NCBI RefSeq assembly: GCF_025766255.1
Contig: NW_026516724.1
Span: forward strand, 1-64,000
DNA from: Zychaea mexicana
Lineage: Eukaryota > Mucoromycota > Mucoromycetes > Mucorales > Lichtheimiaceae
Length of the DNA stretch: 64,000 bases
Direction of reading: 5' to 3'
Below, piece after piece: positions 37,767-50,772 of the stretch (positions within the stretch are counted from its first letter, which is position 1; every line of letters starts with the position of its first letter). Both the position numbers and the translations under genes were made by a program. Below the pieces are notes generated by a model. That model made no database searches. It was not told the origin of the DNA and saw only the letters and a list, made by a program, of their open reading frames with translations.

Positions 37767-40700
37767 TTAGGCACCCTCATGCTTCGTAGTGGTGTGCTTT
37801 AATGCCTCAGCTTCTGCTGGGTTCTCCTGCTCAGTGCTCTCCAAAACACCGCTCTCACTCGATGGACGATGGCTCGAAGCAGTATCTTGCAACATCAGAG
37901 CTTCACGGGCTCGACGGAAAGCCAGATCAAAATTTGTAGGTAAGTGATCAAGGATAATAGATCGCCGGATAATGATTTCGCTGGATACTCGTTTCGGATC
38001 TGTTCGTTCAATAACAATCCTCGTATCATCACGTGGTGCAGGATCCTGCATATAATTTCTGTGAGCTTCATATTCTTAGAGCGAAAGGAACTAGTTTGGA
38101 AGCTAACTTACCACCCAGAATTGGTACACTTTGCCAGCCACGTACAACTACATGTACAAAAACCATTGGTCAGTGCTATGAGCATCCAAAGTACACAGCG
38201 AGAAAAAGTACCAAAAGGAAACATATATCTTTCAGAACACATACCCGTGGATTTTCCAGTGATTCCAAACATCGCCGTCGTGCTTCTCCGATGCGAGTAA
38301 AAGCATCTTCCCATTCTTTTCCCTCCGTCTTATCTGTCCAAAGCAGCTGGCTAAATCCAAGATTTCGAGCTGCTTCCGCACTGGCTAACACCAGCTCTTT
38401 GACATCCATCATGGAGCCATAGCTCAACTTGCTGACAACGTCGTTTGCAAAAACAATGGATTGGATATAATCCTAATGAAAAAGGACAGATGGGTTCCAA
38501 CAGCTGGTTACTCCATGCCTCTCGATTTGATGATATCACAACCTAGCTTTCTTTCTTTCTACAAACCTGGTACCGTTCAGAGATATCAAGACTGAGACCA
38601 CACGCTGGAGCATAACCAAAACATTTAAGCGTGAACTCATCACAGTGAGCACCTTTGAACTCGTCTATGAAGTCGACTAACATGATGGTCAAGATAGATG
38701 CTGTGGCAGCGCCAAGACTGTGCCCCACTATATACAATGCATTCGTCGAGTGTTCGTTACAGTAAGCAACTAACTGTGGAGCAACGTGACGGAAGAACCA
38801 AGTAGCAGCCGACTAATTAAAGATCCTTTCTCTTAGTATCACCTTGTTGAACTGTTAAAATATGCTGTGCAACCTACCTTCATGCCTTTGTGCACTAAAC
38901 CACCCTTCCACTGCTCGTATTCGCACACAAGATCGGTCATTGCATCAAATGCGCTCTATTGATGTTTATTAATATTTAGTATAAGTAAGTTTTGTTGTCT
39001 TTACAGTCATGGAAACCATGAACAGTCATTTAAAGGCTTACCATAGTACCCCGAATACAAAGAACGATTGAATTGGTGGGACGGTCTAGGGCAATGTAAT
39101 AACTTGGCCTGAATGCACTAGCCATTCGAAACTCGTATGCAAGAAGATCCTCTTTTGGAATAGACAGATGTTCAATGATCGAAAGCGCATCCGAGTGATC
39201 GCGCATAGCATCCGAAAAATACCCGTTGCCTTTTCCAAAAAAATTGAGACCCTTCCATCCATATGACGCGACTGAAAATTTCCAAAAGTACGCAGGTAGC
39301 TCGATCTCGGACAGATCTTCGATGACATCCCACGTGCGATCACGTGGCAAGTTGGCATAAAACTTTTCCAGTACTGAAAACCCTGTCAAGATCTGGATGT
39401 TGGATAATTCAAAGCCTTGACCCTTTTATAAACAGACATGACAACACTACGGTTAAGTATACCGTGCCAAGTCCTCGGTGTAATAAAAAGCGCTCTCCAG
39501 CATATACTTACAAACGCAGCGAGTAATTTGAGGATAGCCCGTAAAACTTGGTTAGTTTCCTTGTTTGTTGTCCATGAGCCAATCGCGCTTAAGAGAGGGA
39601 ATGGCTTCAAGCTCCCTTCATCGTCTGCTAGCACATTGACGGTATTTGCCAACTCTGCATTGTCCTTTGACGGCGGTGGGTCCGGTTCATGCGACTCCAG
39701 ACGGCTATACGATGCTGAGGAGTTGATGGAAGACGACGATGAGCGTTTGTGGGTAGCTCTGCGAGTAAGACTAAACCAAGAAGACGATGATGATCCTTGT
39801 TTCGTGGGGGATGCTGGTGCTGTATTTCTGCTAGTCGTGATAGTACTGGTTTTCGACTTGGAGCCCTCTTGTTCCTGCTCCTTTTTAGATTTGAGATTCG
39901 AGTTATGTATCCGTAACTGTGCCAATCCAAGATCGCTGCCATCCGCGTCGTCTTCCGTCTCACTTTCATCAGGGAAATCCAAACCGTCGTCCAGCAGCGG
40001 CTTATTGGATTCTTTGTCGTCATTATTATTTTCTTCGTACTTGCGAAAACTGATAGCTTTTGCCTCTCGCTGTTGCTTGACATGGCGACGGAATTCATCG
40101 GCAAGTTGATCATCAGACGCACCGTTGGACTTCATGGTATTGTTTTTGATTGATCGCAGATTCTCCCTTGTAGCCATATCTGATGACGTGGACGATGATC
40201 CATTTTTCTGTTGGTGATCTGTTGTTGGTGTTGTTGTGGCAGCAGCAGCAATGCCGTCTGCTTCTTGATAAATGTAGGAGATCATTGCTTGCACCGCACC
40301 AACGTTGGATGCCATGGTTTTCACTCGTCCCACCCGTGAGCTGGCGCCTGTTGATAGCTGCTTGTCCCACACTTCATAGTAGTTTGTAAATGTATGCGGC
40401 ATACCTCGCAGGTTGCGTAGTCGAATTTCAGCTCGTCCAACGTGCTTGTCAGGCAAAAGCATATACGAGTCGTACAGGTCCATCTGGATCGTATTGAAGA
40501 GCTGGGCATGAAAGCTGACGGTGAACTCGAAGCTTTCGTGCCAACGACCTTGTGGATACTCGGATACCGACGTTTCAAATGCTTGTTCTATTGTCATTGT
40601 CCGTATTAGTATGGTTACGGTTCTCCAATTGTCCTCGTCAGTCAGCCAGTTCGTCTTCTTAGCTTCAGAGAAAGCGGTCGTTCTTCACTATGTTCATTCC

Positions 40701-40966
40701 ATTTACCTCCCATAGTGATTATAATGTACGGTCGTTTCACAGGTATATTGAGGTAACAGTTGTGTATTTGAATCTAACGTGAATGGCTGTTAGAGAATAA
40801 TTCATGAATACACACACACGCTTTATGTTAAATTCATTCGGTTTGCGGATCGCCACCGTCCGCGCAAAACAAGTGTAGTAGTACATACTCTTAGTTTTCC
40901 GGGCGTAGGCGTAACGGGGTACGAGGCCACCGAGCGTTGCGATTCCGTTGTTGGTGACCGCGACAT
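37767..40966 (-). CDS. class 3 lipase, sn1-diacylglycerol-lipase-like
   Basis: Eight exons: 40889-40966, 40658 boundary to 39512, 39042-39392, 38878-38955, 38567-38812, 38245-38472, 38112-38147 and 37767-38045. They sum in phase to about 813 residues. The N-terminal 150 residues (VTILIRTMTIEQAFETS, VGRAEIRLRNLRG) look like a C2 domain. A Ser/Lys-rich linker follows, then the lipase_3 fold. Nucleophile elbow is IVGHSLGAATA, the acid is in FANDVVSKLSYG and the likely His in SIILDHLPTNFDL. ALDRPTNSIVLCIRGTM and LYVAGKVYQFWV are the typical strands around the active site. It should hydrolyse diacylglycerol or related lipids at membranes. The first intron (231 nt) is the weakest junction; the true exon 2 start may differ by a few codons. 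Confidence 0.88.
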
Positions 40967-41719
40967 TTCGTTTTTGGTGTTAAAGTAATTATGAAACAAG
41001 TGAAAGAAAGAAGGCGAAAACGGATTTTTGGGGGAAGAGGGGAAGACGACAACGATTATTTGATAACACAAAAACCTTGTCGGTGCTCAATTCGGTTTAG
41101 TGATTATGCTTCTCAAAATTCATTTAAAAAGGTTTAGCATCGGCATGCATGTTCTAAGTTGATCAACTCTTTGACGCAAAACCACACCACCATAGTCTGC
41201 TGATCATCTGTCAGAAGGCCATAGAAGAAGGCCCCTTCTATTTGTTCCCATCACAAGCAGTCCACAGAGACATGTTGAAAAGCAAAGGCTGGCCGAATTT
41301 TTGGGGAAGATGCATTGATGGTGAAGCACAATCAATTTTGACAGACATGTGACAGAGTAACAGAATATCTTTGTGTACCTCAACACATACCTTTGAGCAC
41401 AGCGATTCCGCTAATGTGTCAGTTCGTTGTTTTTAAAATCTTTCACCACTTACACACTACTATTGTCGTATCTCCTTGTTCAATCTTAAAAGATGGTAAT
41501 TTATCTTTCTTGGCAATCAAGTTGGCCATTAGCTGCGCAAAGAAGTGAGACGCTTGTGTTTTTTGAGATGACTGTGATCTATTGATACTTGGAGGAGCCC
41601 TTATATATGATTGTGATTTCAGGGTTTATCGATGCATTGTATTACTCGTGTCATAGATTTAGTATTGGGAAATTTAACAAAGTAAGAAAGTGTAGAAAAA
41701 GAAATTAAAGTTTCAAAAG
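40967..41719. other. intergenic, lipase promoter side and CotH 3' flank
   Basis: No gene could be supported. The left part is the 5' flank of the lipase gene, the right part lies downstream of CotH. Short open frames are AT-rich and not protein-like. Confidence 0.5.
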
Positions 41720-43790
41720 CTAATTCACACTTGCTACGGCTTTATTCTTCTTCTCGATCCATTCTTTGACGCCAATGGTGGAAGGATGGTCTTCGACAGG
41801 TCCATTGACAGCTTTCTTGAATGGTATGCCATCTCGTGCTACGACCCACGTATCATAGGCCTCATCGGTATTGCGCATGTTGACCTCCTGCCCAGGCTTT
41901 CGCTTTCCAGACATCTTCAACTTGCCTGGCTTTGGCAGCTCTTGGTCCCACTGTACGTCATCTTCTATAAGCGCTACGATGTCATCAATTGTAGGGTTCA
42001 GTACGGCCGGGCTGAAGAGCTTATCATTTAATTCGCGAATAAGCTCCTTAATTCGATCGCTGTGCTTGGGTGATTTCATTAGCTTAACCATGGGAGGCGG
42101 TGCATGGCTTTCTGCGATTCCTTCTTTCTCCAGCACGAACGAACTAAAGTCGCCCTTAAGCATGTGTGCCATGGAGTAGATGGTATTGCCGAGTGCTCGG
42201 TTCAAGTCTGCATTGATAAAAGTGAACCGATTCTTTTGGCTGGGATCTTGGTACAGGAAGTAGTTGTTGTAGTTGATAATAAAGTTGTCGGATAGCCCAG
42301 CAAAGAACTCGTGTACCATGCTAGATATTGATGTTTGACGTAATAATAAGCAAAAACACTTTAGTTCACTAGTAACAAGGACATGTACATATACACTGAG
42401 ATATTAGGGCACTTACAATCGCATGAAAACTTCCATATCGAGCTGGCTGTCCCAGTCTTCGGTATTTGACTCTTGTAAAATCTTGGTAAGATCCATCAAT
42501 GGCTGGTACCCTAGCTTTTGGCCCCCAGATGGCTCCTCCTTGATTAAGTATTGGCCGTCATCATAGGCAGTAATGTTATTTTCGTAATATTCCAAATCGG
42601 AGTAGTGACCAGCAAGGTCAGAGGCCGGGGTTCTCTTGTGGCCTTGGTATAATATCCCATGCTTGTACTTCTTAGTACCATCGCCAAATACCATCCGAAG
42701 CCAAGATGGTTTAAAGTGCTCGATCATTGTATAGAGACCCATCGGTTGGCCATTAAAGAAGACTCTAAAACAGTAACACATTCATGCTTTATTTTTAGCC
42801 GATTTCTTTGAAAACACATGTAGCGTAATATCTATACCTTGCAAAAGACGCCCCAGTCGTGGGTACGCCCATGGAGACGAGCGTTTTGTAAGCCAAATCC
42901 TCCCGAATATATGCAGGATCTGTTGTTCCAAGTGCACGGAGTTTGAATCGACTGCAACCATAGAGGTTTTCTCCTTTGCCATTGAGATTTATGTTATAAG
43001 AGAGTTTTTCGTATCGACGTGCATTACGGCCGCTGATCTTGGCTTTCACTGTTGAAAAGGTTTGGACACCATCACGCCTTTCAGTTTAAGAAGTAGATAT
43101 GGATTAATTACAATGCACAAACATCAAATAAACAAAGATGCAGGTATACATATAGAACTACCGAATATAAGTCATTGTTCCAAAAACGGTCAGATCATCA
43201 TTAACATTCTTATGCATATTGTCAATCTCGCTTTGTTGTGCTTGGAAATGGAACGTTGGAATCTCGTCAGTAGGATGAAGCTCCGAAGGGAAGGTCTTGT
43301 GTGGCGGGTACACGGCAGGCAATTGCCGTACTGATTTTGTTGTCCAAGTCCTGTTGTAAAATTCGTTCGGGGTGTTACTGCCGCTGCCCTCCTGGAGAGC
43401 TCGAGTGAATGTCTCCTCTTCAAGGATGTCGCCCTGACCATCTGTGATTGCATAATGGTAGTTTTGAGATGAAGGTGCATTCCCGGTGAACAAAATCGAT
43501 GAGGATGGTGATGGTTTAAGAGGGTATCGCTGTCCGTCAATGACAACAGCAACACTCTTGTCGCTGCTGCCAGGAGCACATATTACATTATAAGTCGTAT
43601 CCGCTCGTACGAGCAGAAAGATTGATAGTAGTGATAGTAATAAAAAGTATACTGCAAATAAGGGTTCGGTTATAATTTAATATAGTGTCATATGTAATAG
43701 TGCCGTTTGTATAGTGCTAGTGACAAACTACGGGCGTCTTGATTCTCATTTTGACGACCAACTTATTGACTTACGAGTATGTTGTGGCAT
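41720..43790 (-). CDS. CotH-family secreted protein
   Basis: Five exons: 43775-43790, 43162-43651, 42838-43077, 42417-42764 and 41720-42320. They close in phase to 564 residues. Exon 1 encodes only five residues. After splicing, a signal peptide MPQHTLYFLLLSLLSIFLLV appears, followed by a mature start typical of CotH proteins (YNVICAPGSSDKSVAVVIDG). The CotH core contains KISGRNARRYEKLSYNINL, GCSRFKLRALGTTDPAYI, NGQPMGLYTMIEHFK and NYNNYFLYQD. CotH proteins are secreted or surface proteins, related to bacterial spore-coat kinases, and are expanded in Mucorales. Some members there act in host interaction; nothing here shows that this copy does. No obvious GPI-attachment tail is present (the end is KKNKAVASVN), so secretion without anchor is possible. 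Confidence 0.92.
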
Positions 43791-43868
43791 TGTAGAGGAA
43801 AGATTGATATGGGATGTTTTCAGAAAAGTAGTTTAAAATATGAAGAACAAGAAACAGCAACTCTTGAG

Positions 43869-43878
43869 TTTATATAAA
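43869..43878 (-). promoter_or_regulatory. TATA box of CotH gene
   Basis: The palindromic TTTATATAAA lies about 80 bases upstream of the CotH start codon, at a distance that fits a short 5' leader. Confidence 0.55.
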
Positions 43879-45232
43879 GGTTACTGAACTGCGCGACTGC
43901 GCCCCCTGCATCTAATTCGAGAATCCTCTTTTTTTATCGGACTATTAAGATCCTGGAGCTCCTTTCAAACCCGTTTATACTTTTTAATTCTTTGTTGTAA
44001 TAAGCCGTACGCCATATATAACACGAAATTCTATAGTCATATCATTCCACTATAGAATGCAGTGAGTATTGTCATTATTGTCTACTGTCTTTTCTCGTCA
44101 GCAGTGCATAGTAATGTAATTAAGGTAGTTATCTGTGAAAAAAAAGTTGTTAGATTGAGCTCCTCCTCAGTCCAACCGTCAATGAGAACAGCGATAGCAT
44201 GAGAAGGAGACCGAAAGGCTCCTGTGTACTCGTTACATACATTGGTAACGATAAGCTAAAAAGAATCCTCAGGTACATATATATGATACATGGTGCGTTT
44301 AGGTTTTGATAAAAAGTTGCGCATTACGCTTGTGTCCCTTTGCTTTTCTCGTGCTGCCCCTCCCTATTCTACCAAATGCGGCATTATTTAAGGAGTGAGC
44401 TGTCACACACAAAAGCTCACAGCAGGGCGTACGTGTTAAGGGAGTCTACTAACTAAATAGCAAGATCGCGTTTTTCCGACAACGGTACTTGGTCAAGCAT
44501 GGCTTCAAACCCATATTGGCGTATGTATACATACAGTAAGCATTTCTTTTTGTTATAGATAAGCGCTCAAAATCATCAGTGTAATTTTACAGCTACAAAA
44601 TGAATATTCTGCGATTTTCAGAGCTACAACTGCGCTTTTAATTCGGATAGGTTGTTACAGTGTTGTTGAACTATGACATATTGGCGATAAGTGGTTTAAA
44701 AGATAAATAGGATATAACAGCAGCTTTGCATATACTGGACCAAAGCGAATAAGGACGACGGCTATGTGCAGTGCAGTAAATATCCTTGAAGAAGTGATCG
44801 CCATGCTGTTTGCTTTATAGCCTCAGTTTCGTTCGTTCTAGCCCTTCCTCCGGGTCTCAGCCACGGTAAAGCATCAGCTTTAAGAGAATATATTTATCGA
44901 AGCACGCATACGCATTAGATAATAAAAAGATAATTTACATTGGCGCCTCTTTTGTATGCCCCTGAATATTTTCTTTTTGCATCTAAACTCCAATTTCACT
45001 TTGTTGGTCGTAACGGTATCGCATTATTAGCAGTGTTTTGCTTAGCTCTCCCGGAACAAGTTTTGCCGCCAATATGCATGCAATAATTCTCTGCACTATC
45101 ACATATATGTACAACAAGTGCTATAAACCTGAACATTATCATCAGCAGGATAATAGTCATTCATCCTATCATCATCATTTTGATCCAAACAGATACTGCT
45201 TGCTGTTGGCGTTGCTATTCATCTTTCTTCAA

Positions 45233-45742
45233 TTAATTCAGGTCATTGTCATCCGGAGAAAGAGGCTCGTCTGAAAATGATGTCGCTGGCTCTGATAAAG
45301 AAGAAGTAGTAGAATGGTGTTCCCAAACAGAGGCCAAAACATTCTTCATCTGATGGTTATATACACATAAAAGAACGACGACCCTATACCATCACAATAA
45401 TTGAGAATTGGAAACAGAATCAGTGCTTTTATGTTAAAGAGACCATAGATAAAGAGCTGCAAGAATGACATAAAAAATAGTCTGGGATGGGTGTTGAAGA
45501 AGGAGGGGATTGCTTACACCACTAAGTGCTCCGAAAATGCTGACCATAGCAAACACGCCATCAATGATACCCTGATAACTGCCCCGTTTTTCGGGAGCAC
45601 AATATCTGAAATGATCACAAACACCGTGGAGAATGTACCAGCCGCGCCGATTTCTTGGATATCATGCCTAACTATCAGCATGGCGACCATGTATTCGAGG
45701 CGCCGCACAATACCGAAGCTGTTAAGAACACTATGAATTTAC
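45233..45742 (-). pseudogene. decayed major facilitator superfamily transporter
   Basis: Read on the minus strand, the DNA gives MFS-like peptides in shifting frames. VFLTASVLCGASNTW is followed in another frame by IQEIGAAGTFSTVFVIISDI, then after one more shift by RGSYQGIIDGVFAMVSIFGA. These match TM3, the following loop and TM4-5 of drug:H+ antiporters (IQGIGAAG-type motif, then a basic RG..QG motif). A possible tail, MKNVLASVWEHHSTTSSL through SPDDNDLN to TAA at 45233, resembles a cytosolic C-terminus. At least two frameshifts and the loss of the middle helices mark this as a pseudogene. Confidence 0.7.
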
Positions 45743-47698
45743 AAACAAGGAAGCTTTACGACCAGAGATATTGGAAAATTTAGAGAAAAGCGGCACTGTA
45801 ATGGGGCACAGATACATAAATATCAGTTCATTCCGGCATTGATTAAATAAGTGGTTATTAACATACCAGTGTAATCCCAAAAAGAAGAACCAATACTCAC
45901 GAAATCCGTCAGGTTATATAAAAGATATTCATTCGACTACCTTTTTCGAAACAAAATTGAATGCCACGATATAGAGTATATATCCTCATAAAAAAAAACT
46001 TGTACACAAGAAAAGTACGAAAACTACATACTGTACCAAGCGACATTTGATCAAAATCGGATCCTACTTTGGTTAATATGTGGTATTAATAAAGCTATAT
46101 ACAAGAGCAATACTTCTTGTCCATTAGTTCGCTAGATGCCGTCTATGGACACTGGAGCTAAGAGAATTAAAAAGGTACTATCGGTATGTATATTAACGTA
46201 GGTTGTTGATAGGTAAGAGAAAAGAGATCAAATAAAGACAATACGAAATACAGTGAGTGAGTCAAATATGTGATGATTTTTATTGAATGAATTCACAACC
46301 CTTTATATACTGTTTGAGATGCTGTCTAAACTTCCGTTGGATGGATGAACTGACGAGCGAATTGCGGACATACCGGATATTGGATCTTTCCAAGATGAGG
46401 AAGTTTGATTTTGGATGCCATGTTGATGGATGTTGTCTTCCGATTGTAATGAGTAATCTTTGTCTTTATCAGTATGTTCCTAGATGCAGTGTTACCTTCG
46501 TCTGTGTTAAAGTTGATCCATGCTCTTTGACAGGTACAATTCACTCAACTCAGATATCTAGATAGTGGGAGTGGATGGCATTGAAAATGACAAGGTCGAT
46601 ACACTGGACGTGTTAAGTGTTGACATTTCTAGATGAGAAAAGTCTGAACACGACGGTTGGTTCTGAGTCATCCTCGATTTTAGTTCATGTTTGAGGGATT
46701 ATCGATATGGTGCCGCTCATGTATTATCTTTATTGGTTCATCAGTGTGTATAGTGTTCCCTCTACTGCATTATAATAGTTACGAAGACGATGGAGTGGGT
46801 TGAGTTGTCCGGATCAATCTCAAAGTAGTGTGCTTTACCACATTATATGTTGTTTACGCTATAAGTATGTACCCATCCAATGCGGCCAAGAACAAATCCA
46901 GTTGGAGCCAAATAAATAAAAAGATCCGTCGTATGCTGCCGTTTTTGAAACACGGTTATATGACATAGAGCACATTTGTCACGGTGTCTTTTAATAACGA
47001 GATCATTTCCATATGACTCTCTGAGTCCTATTAAGTCTTTAATGAGTGTGAGACTGGCGCTTCAATGAAGTTACTGTTTTGATGGTTTTGCATATTAATC
47101 AGATAATGGAAAAGATCTAGAGTGATAAAGTATGTAGTAGTATATATAAAAGGCACTTTCAAACCTATTTGCAGGTTTTTTCGCAAGTTCAAGTGCAAGA
47201 ATTTTTTTTGACCAATAAAACTTCATGAAACATCTGCAACTTTGAGTGTGCCGAAAGGGTGAGTGGCCGAGGAAAATATAGATTGGATGACAATGAAGAG
47301 AGAAAAATTGGCTTTCTCAAAAGAGGAAAATAGAACAAGCGATTAAAGTTGATCGTTTATATAATGCTTTTTTCCACTAGCACGTTGGGACGGTAAGCGT
47401 TACATCACAGTGCATATGAATTGGACGCAATATTGATAATATATACTGTCTATTGTTCTATATTGTAAATTGCTTATTTTTTATGTAAGAGAAGAGAGCT
47501 ATGGTACAACATGGGCGAAAGGCGAAGAAAGGGTGGAACTTCTCCCTCTGGTCGCGTGAGCGGATAAGTGACTAGTATGATTATGGAAACGGATAGAGAA
47601 AGAGGGTGTGTTTTGCGGTGATCATTTGGCGGTGGAAACATATCAGGATATGATATTAAAGAAAACAAGAACAAGTGATATAGGATATTTTGGCCAAA

Positions 47699-49812
47699 CT
47701 ACAAACGAGCGCTGGTTTCAACTTGGGTTGCAATCTTATCCTTTGCCGCCTTTTGAGCAGCGTCACGCAAAACGCGTCTAAGGATCTTGCCGGATTCACT
47801 TTTGGGAATAGCATCAATAAAGACCAAACCGCGCAGTTTCTTGTAAGAAACAACCTGATCAGCGACGAACTTTTTGATACGGTCGGCAGTTTCCTGGGTA
47901 CGTGGTACATTCGGCATAGTCTTGATGTAGGCGGTTGGAACCTCGGATGCTTGGCTAGGATCATAGACACCAATGACTGCGGCATCGGCCACATCGGGCG
48001 ATTTTAACTAGGTAACGTTATTGATTTAATGAGACAAAGCTCTGTTTGTTATTTCTACCCTCTCCTCCTTTCTCTTTTCTCTTGTCTTTGCATTAATGAT
48101 GTTTACCAAAATAGCTTCGAGTTCAGCAGGAGGCACTTGGAAGCCCTTGTATTTAATCAATTCCTTGAGACGATCCACAATGTAGAAGCGGCCTTCCTTA
48201 TCTACTACGCCAACGTCACCGGTGTGGAAATAGCCATCCTTGTCAATTGAAGCGGCTGTGGCTTCCGGGTTCCGAATGTAACCCTAGTATTCGATGATAG
48301 ATTTTGTAAATTGTCAGCTGATAAGGGCTTTCATCTTTGCTACCAACATACTGCTGCATCTTCCTCCTGCATACCTTCATAATATTGGGACCCTTTAGCC
48401 AAATTTCACCACGCTCATCAAAGCCAACCTCTGTAAAAAGATGCCATATGAATCTCGCATGTTCTTTTCGAGATCTCTCCTTTATCTTCACAATAGACAG
48501 CGTATCATGTACTGTACCTTTACCATCCTCGTTGACAAGCTTGGCTGTCATGTTGGGCATTAAGTAACCGACTGAGCCTATGTAAGATATAAGGTCAGAA
48601 TACGCCATTTTGCAGAAGTAATTTATTTTTACCTGGAGTGGTCTTGAAGGGGATTTCGGACACAGCGACCGGCGATGATTCTGTGAGACCATACGCTTGT
48701 TTGATCGAAGTATTAGGCAGACGCTCCTTGAGAGCAGCCAACAGTTCCGGTGCAAGAGGTGCAGCGGCACATTGGATCCACTTGATAGACGATAAATCAT
48801 ACTTCTGAGCGACGGCTTCCTTAGCAATCTGCAGCAGGATCGGTGGCACCAAGTAAGCGAACGAAATTTTCTTGGATTGGATCAATTGGCACAGACGCTC
48901 AAGGTGGAAACGCTTCATAACGTAGACGGGTAGGCCAACGTAGAACGCCAAATGCAGAATGTTGGTCAAGGCAAAGATATGGAAGAATGGCAGAGTGGCA
49001 AAGGTGCAATCCTTACTGCCATCAATAAAAGGACCGTCAGCAGCACAGTATTGCAACAAGTTCACATTCATGTTGGCGTGAGTAGTTATGACACCTTTGC
49101 TGGGTCCCGTGGTGCCGGATGAGAAGCACAGATAAGCTGGTAGTTGCTTGGACTCCTCGGGTGTGAGATGAACCAATTCGGCGCGACGCGATCCCATCAG
49201 TGCCAAGAATGGAAGACATCCCTTAACGGCCTTGTAGCCGAACACAAAGATGCGGTCTCTGGGAAGACCAACTTGGTCAGCTGCTTCGATGGCTGTATCA
49301 ATGTTTTCCGGGTGAGCAATCAAGACTTTCGCTTCGGTCAGCGACAGCTGGTGGACAAGTTCGCGTGTCTTGTAGTTAGGGTTGGCAGGAGAAGTTGCAC
49401 CGCCAGCGGCGACAGCTGCCATCAATGGAACAACGTACTTGTACTAGAGTATTCGATCACCAGAGCGATAATTTGATGACAAGATTTAGTATTTGCTTTG
49501 TTTTACGCTGGGCTCGCTGGCATGCGTATGCACATGCATGTACTGGATGCAGTAAGAAAAATAGATAATACGTACGTCGTTGGGCGCATAGACCAGCATC
49601 ACATCACCCTTCTTGAAGCTACATTTGTCTTGCAAGCCTGCTGCAAACTGTAAAATTTGGTCCTTGAAGTCACCGTAAGTAAGCTTGTCGCCCGTGATAG
49701 AGTCGATGAACAAAGGTCGGTCTTCAGGGATGTTGAAATGGTTTTTGAATAAGAATTCCATAACGCCACATTGGGGCTCTTCAACAGGTTTGAATGGCGA
49801 CGTGAAGATCAT
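47699..49812 (-). CDS. 4-coumarate-CoA-ligase-like acyl-CoA synthetase, peroxisomal
   Basis: Six exons: 49576-49812, 48633-49443, 48518-48577, 48375-48430, 48107-48283 and 47699-48007. They close in phase to 549 residues, the usual size of this AMP-forming family. The P-loop is [15 protein letters not shown]; the A5-type motif is [34 protein letters not shown] and [18 protein letters not shown] are the later core motifs, and the catalytic Lys lies in [15 protein letters not shown]. The last three residues, ARL, are a peroxisomal targeting signal type 1. It should activate a carboxylic acid to its CoA thioester in peroxisomes. The acyl substrate (fatty, phenylpropanoid-like or other) cannot be told from sequence. 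Confidence 0.94.
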
Positions 49813-50772
49813 CTGCGGTTATTATGAAGTGAAAGGAAAATTAAAGTGTTTCATCTGAATTATTCACCCGGTCTATTTAAATAGATTTGAAAAGGTGACG
49901 GGTGGGGTAAAAACGGATAAGTTAAAAAACTAATGCGACAACCGCGTCTTGTTGACCGGGAAAAGGGCAAATGTGTTAATACAAGCTGGCGTTGGGTGTG
50001 GGGTAAAAATATGTAGTGGGAATTTAGTCAGAAGAAGTTAAATATTTCTGCCAGGAACAGATCGACATACTATTTAGCCGGAGAGGTTTCCCACTAGCAT
50101 GATTCTCTAACAGCCTTTGCGTCCGTGGGAATACCATCCGGATAAAACTGCTGTGCCCACTAGTAAACCATCCTTCCTAATTTCCCCACACTCATAGGAT
50201 CAATATCCGTGCTATTACCAGAAGAAGAAAACATGTTCCCCGTTTCCTTTAACTATACTTGAGCTCATCGTTTAACAATCATCGACCGTCCGATAGCATG
50301 AGATCTTCTCGCAAACGCCGATTCATTTACAGTATACGTCTCAGTTATTACCATTGCGGTCACGCCGGTTGACATAATTCCTTTCAATTCTGCATCAACT
50401 ATCGGATCGACCGGCAATTTTGTACGTGGGTCAATTCCTCTAGCTTTACCTGGCCTTTTGTATTTCAGATTGTCTCGATAGTTATGCTAAGTTGTCCAGC
50501 AAGATGTACTGAAGCTATTTAATTACCGTGACCACGTAGCACTCAACGACGTGAAAAATTATTCAAACGTTGTGAGAGACGAAACTTTTAACGCATGCTA
50601 TTTCATAAGCGCAATAAAAAAATCATAGCTACGGATCATTTAGGCATATGTGAGGTGGTTGCCCTTATTACCGAAAATGTTGTCAACGTCACACAGCCTT
50701 GCGCGCTGCTCACACTTTTTCTTCTCCAAATTTTCAAAGCCCTTTTGGCTGAATCTTTTGATGCAAAGGACA
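49813..50772. other. divergent intergenic between acyl-CoA ligase and QTRT2
   Basis: About 960 bases separate two divergent starts and must hold both promoters. No coding signal was seen beyond a possible 40-codon upstream extension of the QTRT2 frame (from 50650), which is not family-like and was left out. Confidence 0.5.

Larger units (their letters stand above)
43791..47698. other. 3.9 kb gene-poor region with a transporter relic
   Basis: Apart from the MFS relic (45233-45742), no gene could be supported. A strong TATATATAAAAGG element at 47141-47152 on the plus strand has no recognisable gene after it. Remaining frames are short and AT-rich. Confidence 0.45.

Noticed and set aside
39438..40109. 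223-codon plus-strand frame
   Set aside because: Antisense of the lipase exon; Ser-rich only because the sense strand codes Asp/Glu/Ser runs.
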